This document shows, in pieces, positions 24,916 through 34,896 of a stretch of 64,000 bases of DNA. The notes beneath the pieces were generated by a model. That model did not search any database and was not told where the DNA came from. It was given only the letters and a program-made list of their open reading frames with translations. The DNA lies in NCBI RefSeq assembly GCF_019456655.1, contig NZ_CP080332.1, positions 4,092,001 through 4,156,000 on the forward strand, read 5' to 3'. A program made the position numbers and the translations under genes. This DNA comes from Mycolicibacterium diernhoferi (lineage in GTDB: Bacteria > Actinomycetota > Actinomycetes > Mycobacteriales > Mycobacteriaceae). Each line of letters begins with the position of its first letter. Within the stretch, counting starts at the first letter, position 1.

Positions 24916-26327
24916 TGCGGATCCCGCCCGAACAGCGTGCGCGCCGCGCCCGCGGTGACAACCGAACCAGTGATGACCATGCCGCTCCCCGAGTATCCCT
25001 CGCCGTCATTGCCGGACTCTTCGACGAGCGCCGTCGCCGTCTCGATCGCATCCGGGAGCGTCGCCGCGACCGCGACACGCTCCGGACCGAACCGCTCCTC
25101 GGCACGCGCCGCCAACTCTTCCGCGGCCAGGGCCCTTGGCGACCCGTTGTGGGTCACCACGATCATGTCGAAGGCCGGCTCCAACGCCTCCAGGATGCCG
25201 TCGACATCCTTGTCGGCCATCACCGACAGCACGCCGACCAGATAGCGGAAATCGAACTCGTCGCCCAGCGCCTGGGCCAGCGCCGCCGCGCCCGCCGGAT
25301 TGTGCGCGGCGTCGATGAACACCGTGGGGGCGCTACGCACCCGCTCCAGCCGGCCCGGGCTGCTGGCAGCGGCGAATCCGGCCCGCACCGCATCGATGTC
25401 GAGCTGCCGTTCCGAACCGGCACCGAAGAACGCCTCCACCGCGGCCAGCGCGAGGACGGCGTTGTGCGCCTGATGCTCGCCGTGCAGCGGCAGGAAGATC
25501 TCCGGATACACCCCGCCGAGGCCCTGCAGCGTCAGCAACTGGCCACCGATGGCGACCTGACGGTCCAGGATCGTGAACTCCGAATCCTCGCGGGCCACAG
25601 CGGCATCGGCACGCACGGTCTCGGCCAGCAGCACCTCCATCGCCTCGGGCGCCTGACGCCCGATGATCGCGACGGTGTCCAGGTCGAACCCGGACGGCAC
25701 GGTCTCTCTTTCCTGCCGGGTGATGATGCCGGCCTTCTCCCCCGCGATCTCGGCGAGCGTGTCACCGAGATAGTCGGTGTGGTCCATACCGATCGGGGTG
25801 ATCACCGCAACCGGGGCGTTGATCACGTTGGTGGCGTCCCAGCGCCCGCCCAGCCCGGTCTCCACCACGGCGACGTCGACCGGCGCGTCGGCGAACGCCG
25901 CGAACGCCATGGCGGTGAGCACCTCGAACTTGCTCATCCGCGGGCCGCCCGCGGCCTCGGACTGCTGATCCACCAGCTCGATGAACGGTTCGAGCTCGCG
26001 GTAGGTCTCCACGTACTGCGCCGGGCTGATGGGCTTGCCGTCGATGGAGATGCGTTCGACGGCGGACTGCAGGTGCGGGCTGACGATCCGCCCGGTGCGC
26101 CGGTGCAGCGCGGTGAGCAACGCGTCGATGATCCGGGCGACCGACGTCTTGCCGTTGGTGCCGGCGATGTGGATGGACGGGTAGCTCCGCTGCGGCGACC
26201 CGAGCAGTTCCAGCAGCGCCGAGATGCGCGCGGTGCTGGGCTCGATCTTGGTCTCCGGCCACCGCTGGTCGAGCAGATGCTCGACCTGCAACATCGCCGC
26301 GATCTCGTCCGGCATGGGCTGATTCAT
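24912..26327 (-). CDS. folC: Bifunctional folylpolyglutamate synthase/dihydrofolate synthase
   Basis: Mur-ligase-family ATPase adding glutamates to folates. 471 residues. P-loop IHIAGTNGKTSVARI, the omega region with SPHLQSAVERI, GLGGRWDATN, and a C-terminal domain with DAAHNPAGA are all diagnostic. Between valS and DUF4233, as in M. tuberculosis Rv2448c-Rv2446c. The start at 26327 has GAGG eleven bases upstream; MPDEI five codons in is an alternative. Confidence 0.96.
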   Translation of the reverse strand: MNQPMPDEIAAMLQVEHLLDQRWPETKIEPSTARISALLELLGSPQRSYPSIHIAGTNGKTSVARIIDALLTALHRRTGRIVSPHLQSAVERISIDGKPISPAQYVETYRELEPFIELVDQQSEAAGGPRMSKFEVLTAMAFAAFADAPVDVAVVETGLGGRWDATNVINAPVAVITPIGMDHTDYLGDTLAEIAGEKAGIITRQERETVPSGFDLDTVAIIGRQAPEAMEVLLAETVRADAAVAREDSEFTILDRQVAIGGQLLTLQGLGGVYPEIFLPLHGEHQAHNAVLALAAVEAFFGAGSERQLDIDAVRAGFAAASSPGRLERVRSAPTVFIDAAHNPAGAAALAQALGDEFDFRYLVGVLSVMADKDVDGILEALEPAFDMIVVTHNGSPRALAAEELAARAEERFGPERVAVAATLPDAIETATALVEESGNDGEGYSGSGMVITGSVVTAGAARTLFGRDPQ

Positions 26328-26357
26328 GCGTGCGCCGACCTCATCGCGTCCACCGAC

Positions 26358-29000
26358 TCATCCCAAACCGCCGAGGCGGGCGGTGATCCGCTCCACCTCT
26401 TCGGCCGCCAACTGCCGGCGTGCCTTGATCTTCTCGACGACGGCTTCGGGCGCCTTGGCCAGGAACGCCTCGTTGCCGAGTTTGCCTGTCGTCTGGGCGA
26501 GTTCCTTCTGCGCGGCCGCCAGATCCTTCTCCAGCCGCTTGCGTTCGGCGGCGACGTCCACGGTGCCCGAGGTGTCGAGTTCGACGACGACGGTGCCGCC
26601 GGTCAGGCGCACCTCCACGGCCGCCGACGGGGTGAATCCGTCCGCGGGTTCGGTGAGCCAGGCCAGTGAGGTGATCGCGGGCAGCTGTGCGGCCAGGCCC
26701 GCTTCGCCGATGCCGACCAGCTTGGCCGGGACGCGCTGGCGATCGTTGAGCCCCTGATCGCTGCGGAACCTGCGCACCTCGGTGATCAGCTTCTGCATAT
26801 CGGTGATGCGCTGGGTGGCAGCGGAATCCACGGCGATACCGGATGCGGCCGGCCAGTCTGCGATGACCAGGGACTCCCCGCCGGTCAACGTCTTCCACAG
26901 CGTCTCGGTGACGAACGGCATCACCGGGTGCAGCAGCTTGAGCAGACTGTCCAGCACCGTGGCCAGCACCGCCGGCGTGTGGGTCGCGTGCTCCTCTTGA
27001 CCGAGTTGCACCTTGGCGAGCTCGAGGTACCAGTCACAGAACTCGTCCCAGGCGAAGTGGTAGATCGACTCGCAGGCGCGGCTGAACTCGTAGCTCTCCA
27101 TCGCCGAATCCGCTTCGGCGCGAACCTCTTCCAATCGCCCCAGAATCCAACGGTCGGCGTCGGTGAGCTCACCGAGGTCCGGCAAGGGTGCGAGCGCGGC
27201 GCCGTTCATCAGCGCGAACTTGGTGGCGTTGAAGATCTTGGTGGCGAAGTTACGCGAGGCGCGGGCGTGGTCCTCGCCGATGGACAGGTCACCACCCGGG
27301 CTGGCACCGCGCGCCAGGGTGAAGCGCAACGCGTCGGCGCCGAACTTCTCCACCCAGTCCAGCGGGTCGATGCCGTTGCCCTTGGACTTGCTCATCTTTC
27401 GGCCGAACTCGTCGCGGATCAGCCCGTGCAGGAACACGTTCTTGAACGGAACGGCCCCCTCACCGAGCGCGTCATCGCCGGCCACGAAGGTGCCGAACAT
27501 CATCATCCGGGCCACCCAGAAGAACAGGATGTCGTAGCCGGTAACGAGAACGCTTGTCGGATAGAACTTTTCCAGCTCGGGGGTGCGGTCCGGCCAGCCC
27601 ATGGTGGAGAACGGCCACAGTGCCGAGGAGAACCAGGTGTCCAGCACGTCGGGGTCCTGCTCCCAGCCCTCGGGCGGGGTCTCGTCCGGACCGAGGCACA
27701 CCTGCTGGCCGTCGGGACCGTGCCAGATCGGGATGCGGTGCCCCCACCAGAGCTGGCGCGAGATGCACCAGTCGTGCATGTTGTCCACCCATGCGAACCA
27801 GCGCGGTTCCAGGCTGGCCGGGTGGATCACGGTGTCGCCGTTGCGCACCGCGTCGCCGGCGGCCTTGGCCATCGATTCGACATTGACCCACCACTGCAGG
27901 CTCAGCCGCGGTTCGATCGGCTCGCCGCTGCGCTCCGAGTGCCCGACGCTGTGCAGGTAGGGACGCTTCTCCGCGACGATGCGACCCTCGGCCGCCAGCG
28001 CTTCGCGCACCGCCACCCGGGCCTCGAAGCGGTCCATCCCGTCGAACTTGGTCCCGGTGCCGGTGATGGCACCGGTGGTGTCCAGGATCGAGGGCATGGG
28101 CAGGCTGTGCCGCAGCCCGATCTCGAAGTCGTTGGGGTCGTGCGCCGGTGTGACCTTCACTGCGCCGGTACCGAATTCGGGATCGACATGGGTGTCGGCC
28201 ACGACGATGATCTGCCGATCCAGGAACGGGTGCGCCAAGGTCTGGCCGACCAGTGCGCGGTACCGGTCGTCGTCGGGGTGCACCGCGATGGCGGTGTCGC
28301 CGAGCATGGTCTCCAACCGGGTGGTGGCGACCACCAGGTGCGGTTCGTCGTCGTTCATCGAGCCGTACCGGAACGACACCAGCTCGCCCTCGACGTCCTC
28401 GTACTTGACCTCGAGGTCGCTGATCGCGGTCTGCAGCACCGGCGACCAGTTGACCAGGCGCTCGGCCTGGTAGATCAGCCCGGCGTCGTAGAGCCGCTTG
28501 AAGATGGTGCGGACCGCACGCGACAGCCCTTCGTCCATGGTGAACCGGTCGCGGCTCCAGTCGACACCGTCCCCGAGGCGGCGCATCTGTCCGCCGATGG
28601 TGCCGCCGGACTCACGCTTCCAGTCCCACACCTTCTCGACAAACGCCTCGCGGCCGAGGTCCTCTTTGGTCTTGCCGTCGGCGGCGAGCTGCTTTTCCAC
28701 CACGGACTGGGTGGCGATACCGGCGTGGTCCATACCGGGCAGCCACAGCACCTCGTAGCCCTGCATCCGCCGGCGCCGGGTCAGCGCGTCCATGAGCGTG
28801 TGATCGAGCGCATGGCCCATGTGCAGGCTGCCGGTCACATTCGGCGGCGGCAGCACGATCGAATAGGCGGGCTTGTCGCTGCTCGGGTCGGCGGTGAAAT
28901 ACCCGGCATCCACCCAGCCCTGATAGAGGTCGCTTTCTACCGCACTCGGCTCCCAGGACTTGGGAAGGGCATCGGCACGGTCACGGGGGCTGGCGGTCAC
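26358..29000 (-). CDS. valS: Valyl-tRNA synthetase
   Basis: Class Ia aminoacyl-tRNA synthetase, 880 residues. Seen: the HIGH-type motif ([14 protein letters not shown]), the editing domain with [12 protein letters not shown], the KMSKSKGNG loop, an anticodon-binding domain, and the C-terminal coiled-coil arm ([18 protein letters not shown]) typical of ValRS. GTG start. 30 bases upstream of folC in the same direction. Confidence 0.98.
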   Translation of the reverse strand: MTASPRDRADALPKSWEPSAVESDLYQGWVDAGYFTADPSSDKPAYSIVLPPPNVTGSLHMGHALDHTLMDALTRRRRMQGYEVLWLPGMDHAGIATQSVVEKQLAADGKTKEDLGREAFVEKVWDWKRESGGTIGGQMRRLGDGVDWSRDRFTMDEGLSRAVRTIFKRLYDAGLIYQAERLVNWSPVLQTAISDLEVKYEDVEGELVSFRYGSMNDDEPHLVVATTRLETMLGDTAIAVHPDDDRYRALVGQTLAHPFLDRQIIVVADTHVDPEFGTGAVKVTPAHDPNDFEIGLRHSLPMPSILDTTGAITGTGTKFDGMDRFEARVAVREALAAEGRIVAEKRPYLHSVGHSERSGEPIEPRLSLQWWVNVESMAKAAGDAVRNGDTVIHPASLEPRWFAWVDNMHDWCISRQLWWGHRIPIWHGPDGQQVCLGPDETPPEGWEQDPDVLDTWFSSALWPFSTMGWPDRTPELEKFYPTSVLVTGYDILFFWVARMMMFGTFVAGDDALGEGAVPFKNVFLHGLIRDEFGRKMSKSKGNGIDPLDWVEKFGADALRFTLARGASPGGDLSIGEDHARASRNFATKIFNATKFALMNGAALAPLPDLGELTDADRWILGRLEEVRAEADSAMESYEFSRACESIYHFAWDEFCDWYLELAKVQLGQEEHATHTPAVLATVLDSLLKLLHPVMPFVTETLWKTLTGGESLVIADWPAASGIAVDSAATQRITDMQKLITEVRRFRSDQGLNDRQRVPAKLVGIGEAGLAAQLPAITSLAWLTEPADGFTPSAAVEVRLTGGTVVVELDTSGTVDVAAERKRLEKDLAAAQKELAQTTGKLGNEAFLAKAPEAVVEKIKARRQLAAEEVERITARLGGLG

Positions 29001-29054
29001 CCATCGATTCTAGGGAAACCGCTCCGCCCAACTTGCCGCCACCCGTCGGGCGGG

Positions 29055-29100
29055 CTACTTCTTGCCGCCCGACAGCCGTCTACTTCTTCCCGCCCAACAG
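29055..29100. repeat. Imperfect 21-base tandem repeat over a stop codon
   Basis: Two 21-base copies, 29055-29075 and 29080-29100, agree at 19 of 21 positions with a 25-base period. Both begin CTACTTCTT on the plus strand, so on the minus strand each ends in GGS-AAG-AAG-TAG. The second copy is the true end of the DUF937 gene; the first lies just beyond its stop. Confidence 0.6.
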
Positions 29101-29688
29101 CCCGCCCAAGATATCGCCGATCACATTTCCCTGGTTGTTGCCCTGACCTCCGCCGAGCACGCTGCCCAGGATGCTGCCGAGCGGATTGTTACCCCCGCCA
29201 CCGGCGCCGCCGAGAATGCTGCCCAGCACATCGCCGAGACCACCGCCGCCGGACGGCGCGGCCTGCGGCTGGGCGGCAGCGCCCGCCCCGAACTGCTTGC
29301 CGATGTAGGCCAGCACGATCGGCGCCAGGATCGGCAACAGCTTCTGGATCAGGTCGCCGCTGCCGGCACCGGTGCCGGCCAGTGCGGCCGCCACCGAAGT
29401 GCTGTCGTTGCCGCCGAAGATGGTGGCAACGATCTTGTCGCCCTGTCCGGGGTCGACATCGTCGACCGTGACCCCGCCGTCGAGCAGACCGCTGGCCGCC
29501 TGCGAGCCGACCTCGGCCTCCAGATCGGTCGAGTCGATATCGTCGGCCGCGACGTTGACCTGCAGCCCACCCACCAGCGCGGGAACCAGCGTGTGGATGG
29601 CGTTGTTCACCTCGCCCTCGTCCGCCCCCAGCTTGGTCGCGATGTCCTGAACAGGAATCTGCGCGAAAAGTTCATCCAGCCCGGCCAT
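29080..29688 (-). CDS. DUF937 domain protein
   Basis: 202 residues. N-terminal helical DUF937 domain (LDELFAQIPVQDIATKLGADEGEV, then LVPALVGGL), a linker, and a low-complexity Gly-rich tail with repeated GDVLGSILGG-like units ending GGKK. No signal peptide or membrane helix of normal length. Stands alone between valS and the next gene. Function unknown. Confidence 0.8.
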   Translation of the reverse strand: MAGLDELFAQIPVQDIATKLGADEGEVNNAIHTLVPALVGGLQVNVAADDIDSTDLEAEVGSQAASGLLDGGVTVDDVDPGQGDKIVATIFGGNDSTSVAAALAGTGAGSGDLIQKLLPILAPIVLAYIGKQFGAGAAAQPQAAPSGGGGLGDVLGSILGGAGGGGNNPLGSILGSVLGGGQGNNQGNVIGDILGGLLGGKK

Positions 29689-29778
29689 TTCTCACCCATT
29701 TCCGTTGATGTGAGGATCCCCCGAGGTGGACCCTAGCCGAGTCCGAACATGGTCCACAGGTGTTCTGCGCGGGCCGAA

Positions 29779-31047
29779 TCAATTGAGGCGGGCGGTCTCC
29801 AGCGTGACGCCGGCGGCCGGCAGCCGGGTCAGCAGAGCATCGCCCATGGCCGCGGCCGGCGTCAGCACTCCGCGCAGGTCAGAGAGCCGGTCGCGGTCGA
29901 GCGCGAGCGCCAGACCGCACTCCGCGAGCAGCACGGCGGTGGCCTTGTATCCGGGGTCGCCCTGCTGGGCGATGGTGGCCCGATAGCGGGCTCCGGTCGT
30001 CGTCGTGGTGTACGTCTCGACGTGGTAGTAGCCCTTTTCCCGGGTGCGTTCGCTCGGTCCGGTGCCCGGCTTGGGCAGCACGCGGTCGAGCAGCCCCTGA
30101 GGCACCTTGTTGATGTAGCGGGTGCCCAGACCGAAGGTCGCGACGCTGACCGCGGTCTCCAGCGCCGCGGCCACCGGCGCGACGACCGAGGAGCCGACGC
30201 TCATCTGCTCGGCGTACCGGAACGTCCTGCCGTACGACCAGTCCAGCAGGGCATTGCTGCGGCGCACGATGCGCGAGTTGGGTGCGGCCATGGCGAAGGC
30301 CCCGGTCCAGATGCCGTCGAGTTCGGGCGCGATCTCGCGGCCGCGGCGCCACGGGTTGTCCGATTGCGGACCCAACTCGGGCTCGGCGCCACGGTCGGTG
30401 CTCAGCGTGTACGGGTCGTGCAGGTCGTCGCGTGACTGCGGGTTCTCCGCGGCGGTACGCATGAACTCGATCATCGAGGCCACGGTGCCCCCGGAGACCC
30501 CACCGGCGAAGGAGCGCAACACCAGGTTGGTTTCGGCGAGTTCACCGGCGCCGTCCGCACGGACCCGGTCATACAGCGCGTAGACGGTGATATCCGATGG
30601 CACGGAGTCGAACCCGCAGGAGTGCACGATCCGCGATCCGGTGTCGGCGGCCTGCTTGTGGAACTGTTCGGCGCTGTCCCGGATGAACAGCGTCTCACCG
30701 GTGAGGTCGGCGTAGTCGGTGCCCGCGGCGACGCACGCTTGGACCAGCGGCATGCCGTAGCGGGTGTAGGGCCCGACGGTCGTGATGACGACCCGGGTGC
30801 GGGCCGCCATATCGGCCAGCGTGGACGGCTTGGAGGTGTCCGCTTCGATCAGTGGCCAGGACTGCGCCTGCTCGCCCAGCTCGTCGCGCACCGCGCGGAC
30901 CTTCGTCAGTGACCGGCCGGCCAGCGCGATGCGGGCACCGCTGCCCGCCTCGGCGAGGTACTGCGCGGTGAGTTTCCCGGCGAACCCGGTGGCGCCATAC
31001 AGGACTACGTCAAATTCTCGGCCGAGGTCCCGCTGCGAGGAGGTCAT
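29779..31047 (-). CDS. Saccharopine-dehydrogenase-like NAD(P)-binding protein (trans-acting enoyl reductase type)
   Basis: 422 residues. N-terminal Rossmann motif FDVVLYGATGFAGKLTAQYL, a second-domain YADLTGE motif, and HSCGFDSVPSD, all typical of the mycobacterial family that includes Rv2449c and the trans-acting enoyl reductase Rv2953 of phthiocerol/phenolglycolipid synthesis. Its place near valS matches Rv2449c. Lysine metabolism is not implied. Substrate unknown. Confidence 0.85.
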   Translation of the reverse strand: MTSSQRDLGREFDVVLYGATGFAGKLTAQYLAEAGSGARIALAGRSLTKVRAVRDELGEQAQSWPLIEADTSKPSTLADMAARTRVVITTVGPYTRYGMPLVQACVAAGTDYADLTGETLFIRDSAEQFHKQAADTGSRIVHSCGFDSVPSDITVYALYDRVRADGAGELAETNLVLRSFAGGVSGGTVASMIEFMRTAAENPQSRDDLHDPYTLSTDRGAEPELGPQSDNPWRRGREIAPELDGIWTGAFAMAAPNSRIVRRSNALLDWSYGRTFRYAEQMSVGSSVVAPVAAALETAVSVATFGLGTRYINKVPQGLLDRVLPKPGTGPSERTREKGYYHVETYTTTTTGARYRATIAQQGDPGYKATAVLLAECGLALALDRDRLSDLRGVLTPAAAMGDALLTRLPAAGVTLETARLN

Positions 31048-31058
31048 GGTTCCCGAAG

Positions 31059-33029
31059 CTACCCGAGGAGTTCCGGGAGGCCCACGTCCCGACCGAACAG
31101 ATGACGGCCCAGGAACGCGGTGACCACCTGGTACCAGAGTTTGGCGTGTTGCGGCGCTCCCACCCAGTGCCCTTCGGAGGGGTAGTACAGGAACTGGTGG
31201 GCGCTGATGCCGTCATCGGCCGCGGGCAGTCCGGACTGGCTGAGCAGTTCGTACCACAGCCGCAGCCCCTCGCCGATGGGTACGCGATAGTCCTTGTCTC
31301 CGTGGATGACCAGCATCGGCGTGCGGATATTGCCGACGTGGTGATGGGGCGAGTTGCGTTGGGTCATCTGCTCGGTCATCTCGCGCACCCACCAGTAGGC
31401 CCCGTCGGTGGTGTGCCCGAACTGGTCCAGCGCCCACAGGCTGGCGTGGGTGACGATGGCGTCGAACCGGTCGGTGTGCCCGGCGATCCAGTTCGCCATG
31501 TACCCGCCGAAGGAACCGCCCATCACTGCGGTGCGCGATGCGTCCACGCCCGGATGGGCGCACGCCGCATCGGTGACGGCCATCAGATCCGTGTAGGGCG
31601 CCGCACCCCAGGCACCCCAGCCACGCTGGATGAAGTCCTGTCCGTAGCCGGTGGACAGCGCCGGGTCGGGCAGGAGCACCGCATACCCCTGCGCGGCCAG
31701 CAGCCACGGGTTCCACCGCCAGTGCCAGGCATTCCAGCTGGCCAGCGGCCCGCCGTGCACCCACAGCAGCAGCGGCGCCGGTTGCGCGCCGGGGTCCGGC
31801 AGGATCAGCCAGGACCGCACCGCCGTACCGTCCTCGCCCGTCGCGGTCAGCTCTTCCAGATGCCCTGGCAGTTCGGGCAACTGGACGCACGGCAAGACCG
31901 TGACCACACCGTCGGCGAGGTCGATGCGCACCGGGTGCGGCGGGGTGAGGTACGAGCTGCGCACCGCGAAGATCGGCCCGCCGGGCGCGGTGCGCACATC
32001 GGTGTAGGAGAAGTCGTCGTGGGTCAGCCGGGTCACCGCGGCGGTCTGCGGGTCCACCGCGAACACCGGGCCGCGGCCGGCGTCGTCGGCGGTGACGATC
32101 AGCGCGGCGCCGTCGGCCGACCAGGTCACCGAGGTGGGCCAGCGGTCCCAGTCATCGAGTTCCATCCGGTCTCCGCCGAAGGTCTGCCAGCACAACGTGA
32201 TCCGCGGCGCCTGCTCCGGTGTGGAGATCGTCTCGCGCAGGTAGGCCACTCGGGTGCCGTCCGGGGAGATCGCGGGCTGCCCCAGATCGGCGGCGGGATC
32301 GTCGGCGACAACGGTATGCCGGCCGGTGCCGATGTCGATGCGCACGATCCGGGACCGCAACGCCACCCCGGGTGCGGCGGACTGCCACCCGGTGACCAGG
32401 AAGGTGCCGTCGGCGCTGACGTCACGGCCCGTCTCCCGCAGCGCGCCGCCCGGGGCGGGGGCCAGGTCGCGCAGCCCGTCGCTGTCGAACAGGTGCGGTT
32501 GACCGGGGCCCAGGTCGTGATCCCAGTACCGCACCGGATAGCCGGTGTGCAGGATCGCCGACACCTTGTTGTCCTTGCGTAGCTTCCGCAGGCGTTTGTC
32601 ATCCTCGAGGTCGGCCGCCGCGGGCAGGACCGGCGCGGTGATCACGGTGGTCGCGGCGCGCCGAGCGGCGTGCACGGCGGCCACCCCGCCCGGCAGCGAC
32701 AGCTCCTCGAACGCCTCCCCGCCGTGCCGGGGCAGCCGCCACAGGGCTGCGGGCGGCGCGTCCTCGCCGGGTGTGGCCCGCGTCGCCACGAACAACAGAT
32801 CACCGTCGGAGGTGAACGTCGGTGCGGACTCCCCGGTGCTGCCGTGGGTCAGTCGCCGCGCCGGCTGCACTCCGTCGGGGTCCAACTCCCATATCGCCGT
32901 GACGTATTCGGTCCGGTCCGGGTTGAGTTCGCTGATCGTGGTCACCACCCGCGCGCCGTCCGGGGACACGGCCAGACCCGCAACCCTCGGCAGCGCGAAG
33001 TAGGTATCCAGATCGTGGAACGGCGTCAT
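31059..33029 (-). CDS. S9-family serine peptidase (prolyl oligopeptidase/acylaminoacyl peptidase type)
   Basis: 656 residues without signal peptide. The first 390 or so residues form a beta-propeller (repeated VSPDGARV and SPDGTRVAY strands); the C-terminal alpha/beta-hydrolase domain has the nucleophile motif GGSFGGYM, WVHGGP for the oxyanion hole, a late HGDKDYRVP with the Asp, and SEGHW with the His. Start at 33029 has GAGGG upstream. 11 bases before the reductase gene, so probably one transcript. Confidence 0.9.
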   Translation of the reverse strand: MTPFHDLDTYFALPRVAGLAVSPDGARVVTTISELNPDRTEYVTAIWELDPDGVQPARRLTHGSTGESAPTFTSDGDLLFVATRATPGEDAPPAALWRLPRHGGEAFEELSLPGGVAAVHAARRAATTVITAPVLPAAADLEDDKRLRKLRKDNKVSAILHTGYPVRYWDHDLGPGQPHLFDSDGLRDLAPAPGGALRETGRDVSADGTFLVTGWQSAAPGVALRSRIVRIDIGTGRHTVVADDPAADLGQPAISPDGTRVAYLRETISTPEQAPRITLCWQTFGGDRMELDDWDRWPTSVTWSADGAALIVTADDAGRGPVFAVDPQTAAVTRLTHDDFSYTDVRTAPGGPIFAVRSSYLTPPHPVRIDLADGVVTVLPCVQLPELPGHLEELTATGEDGTAVRSWLILPDPGAQPAPLLLWVHGGPLASWNAWHWRWNPWLLAAQGYAVLLPDPALSTGYGQDFIQRGWGAWGAAPYTDLMAVTDAACAHPGVDASRTAVMGGSFGGYMANWIAGHTDRFDAIVTHASLWALDQFGHTTDGAYWWVREMTEQMTQRNSPHHHVGNIRTPMLVIHGDKDYRVPIGEGLRLWYELLSQSGLPAADDGISAHQFLYYPSEGHWVGAPQHAKLWYQVVTAFLGRHLFGRDVGLPELLG

Positions 33030-33197
33030 GCCCTCACCGTAATGCCCGGATACCGTCCCGCCGGTGGACCACATCGGTCACCTGATCCGTGCTGTCGGTG
33101 CGCAACTGGGTGCTGCTGTGCACCGGCGTGGCAGCTCTTCACGCGGAATTAACCGGCAGTGACCGCTGGGACACATTCCCGCAGTTAGTTTCATTCC

Positions 33198-33214
33198 GGT
33201 ACACCGTCAGTACC
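33198..33214. promoter_or_regulatory. Possible GlnR-type site upstream of the Amt gene
   Basis: Inverted repeat GGTAC-n7-GTACC (33198-33214) contains AC-n9-AC spacing, the loose core described for mycobacterial GlnR. It lies about 70 bases before the start codon. The core is short enough to occur by chance. Confidence 0.3.
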
Positions 33215-33284
33215 TCAAGGCCACTGCGGTTAAACGCACGGCTTCCCCACCCCATCCCCCCGAACAGAGCGGCGGAGGTTTCCA

Positions 33285-34616
33285 TTGACCCCTGAAGTCG
33301 AGGACGCCATTGCGGTAATGACCGCAGTGAACAACGAATTCTATTTCTGGATGTCCATTGCGTTGATGATGCTCATCCACGCGGGCTTCCTTGCCTACGA
33401 GATCGGGGCCTCCCGGTCCAAGAACGTGCTGGCGACCGCGATGAAGAATCTGCTCGCGCTGGCGACGATCATCGCCTCGTTCTTCTTCGTGGGCTGGTTC
33501 CTCTACAACGCGATGCCCAGCGGGTTCCTCGAGCTGACCGATGCCGCGAAGGCCGCGTTGCCCTGGAGCGACAACATGGGCCCGAATACCGCCGACTCGG
33601 TCAGCGGCATCTCCTGGGGTGCGTTCGCGCTGTTCGCCGCCACCACCGGCTCGATCATGTCCGGCGCTGTGCTGGAACGGATCCGGACCAGCGGCTTCCT
33701 GGTTCTGACCGTCTTCGTCGGTTCGGTGACCTGGATCATCGGTGCGGCCTGGGGTTGGCACGGCGCAGGTTGGATGCTGCTCAAGCTCGGCTTCCACGAT
33801 GTCGGCGCGGCCGGCTGCGTGCACATGATCGCCGGCTTCGGAGCGCTCGGCATCCTGATCAACCTGGGCCCGCGCATCGGACGCTTCCTGCCCGACGGCA
33901 CCGCGGTCACCATCCGTCCGCACAACCTGCCGTTGACCATGCTGGGCCTGATGCTGATCTTCACCGGCTTCTTCGGCTTCCTGATGGGCTGTGTCATCTA
34001 CGGTTCCGGCGGCTTCGCGACCATCTACGGCAGCCCGACCACGCTGTCGGCGTTCGCGTTCAGCACCTTGATGGGCCTGGCCGGCGGCATCATGGGCGCC
34101 TACATGACCTCGCGTGGTGAGCCGTTCTGGACCATCTCCGGTGGTCTGGCCGGCATCATCGGCCTGGCCTCGGGCATGGATCTGTACCACCCCGCGCTCG
34201 GGTTCATCATCGCCCTCGGCGCCGGTGCGCTCATCCCCTACATCGGCAAGCTGCTGGAGAAGTTCCGGATCGACGATGTGGTGGGCGCGGTGGCCGTGCA
34301 CGGCGGCATCGGCGTGTACTCGCTGCTGATGGTGGGCATCTTCCTGGGCGGCTACCCGAACACCGACGGCAACCCGTCGATCTCGCTGTGGGGTCAGGTC
34401 GTCGGCATCGTGGTCTTCGCGGCGCTGGGCTTCATCCCGACCTACCTGCTGTCCCTGGGGCTGAAGAAGGTTGGGCTGCTACGGATTCCGGAGGCTGTGG
34501 AGCTTCAGGGCCTCGACCTGAGCGAGGTCCCGGCCACGCCGTACCCGGAGGGCACCCCGGTCACGGTGATGGCAACGACCAACGGCAAGGTACTCGTCGT
34601 CGAGGAGGCGAAGTAG
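33285..34616 (+). CDS. amt: Ammonium transporter of the Amt/Mep/Rh family
   Basis: Membrane channel for ammonium, 443 residues with about eleven helices. The twin pore histidines are visible in AAGCVHMIAGF and VVGAVAVHGGIG, each in the expected Amt context. TTG start, supported by a strong GGAGG seven bases upstream. Immediately followed, with no gap, by a one-helix protein gene. No glnB/glnK follows, unlike the amtB-glnB-glnD operon, and the C-terminal tail is long and differs from the usual GlnK-docking tail. It faces a dimethylamine monooxygenase-like operon, so methylammonium is an alternative substrate. Confidence 0.88.
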   Translation: MTPEVEDAIAVMTAVNNEFYFWMSIALMMLIHAGFLAYEIGASRSKNVLATAMKNLLALATIIASFFFVGWFLYNAMPSGFLELTDAAKAALPWSDNMGPNTADSVSGISWGAFALFAATTGSIMSGAVLERIRTSGFLVLTVFVGSVTWIIGAAWGWHGAGWMLLKLGFHDVGAAGCVHMIAGFGALGILINLGPRIGRFLPDGTAVTIRPHNLPLTMLGLMLIFTGFFGFLMGCVIYGSGGFATIYGSPTTLSAFAFSTLMGLAGGIMGAYMTSRGEPFWTISGGLAGIIGLASGMDLYHPALGFIIALGAGALIPYIGKLLEKFRIDDVVGAVAVHGGIGVYSLLMVGIFLGGYPNTDGNPSISLWGQVVGIVVFAALGFIPTYLLSLGLKKVGLLRIPEAVELQGLDLSEVPATPYPEGTPVTVMATTNGKVLVVEEAK

Positions 34617-34835
34617 ATGTTCAGTCCTATCGACAGCTATGACGAGCTCGGAGTGGTCTTCACATTCGGCGGCTACTCGGTCGGCGTGTGGATCGTCTTC
34701 CTGCTCTCCGTGGCCTTGTTCATCGGGTTCTTCGTCAGGATGATCCAGCACGAGAACAGCGCCTACAAGTCGATCATCGAGCACAAGCCGGTGGAGCCCG
34801 GCCCCGCCGCCGAAGGAGAACCGACGGCCTACTGA
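34617..34835 (+). CDS. Small single-helix membrane protein partnered with Amt
   Basis: 72 residues: a short amphipathic start, one strong membrane helix (VGVWIVFLLSVALFIGFFV), then a polar Pro/Glu-rich tail. Its ATG follows the amt stop directly, so the two are translated together. Not assigned to a family. A role as stabiliser or regulator of the transporter is inferred only from the arrangement. Confidence 0.7.
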   Translation: MFSPIDSYDELGVVFTFGGYSVGVWIVFLLSVALFIGFFVRMIQHENSAYKSIIEHKPVEPGPAAEGEPTAY

Positions 34836-34847
34836 TCGCAGGAACGG

Positions 34848-34881
34848 AAATCGCCCGAATCCGAAAGGATTCGGGCGATTT
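34848..34881. terminator. Bidirectional intrinsic terminator
   Basis: Perfect 15-base stem AAATCGCCCGAATCC with a GAAA loop and its exact complement, between the convergent Amt and DUF3445 genes. A-rich on one flank and T-rich on the other (arms end AAA/TTT), so it can work for both strands. Confidence 0.88.
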
Positions 34882-34896
34882 CTGTGTGTGCCGGCG

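Noticed and set aside
26928..29471. 847-codon open frame on the plus strand opposite valS
   Set aside because: Antisense shadow of valS caused by high GC at third positions; the protein is His/Val/Arg-rich with no family motif and spans the valS 5' boundary.
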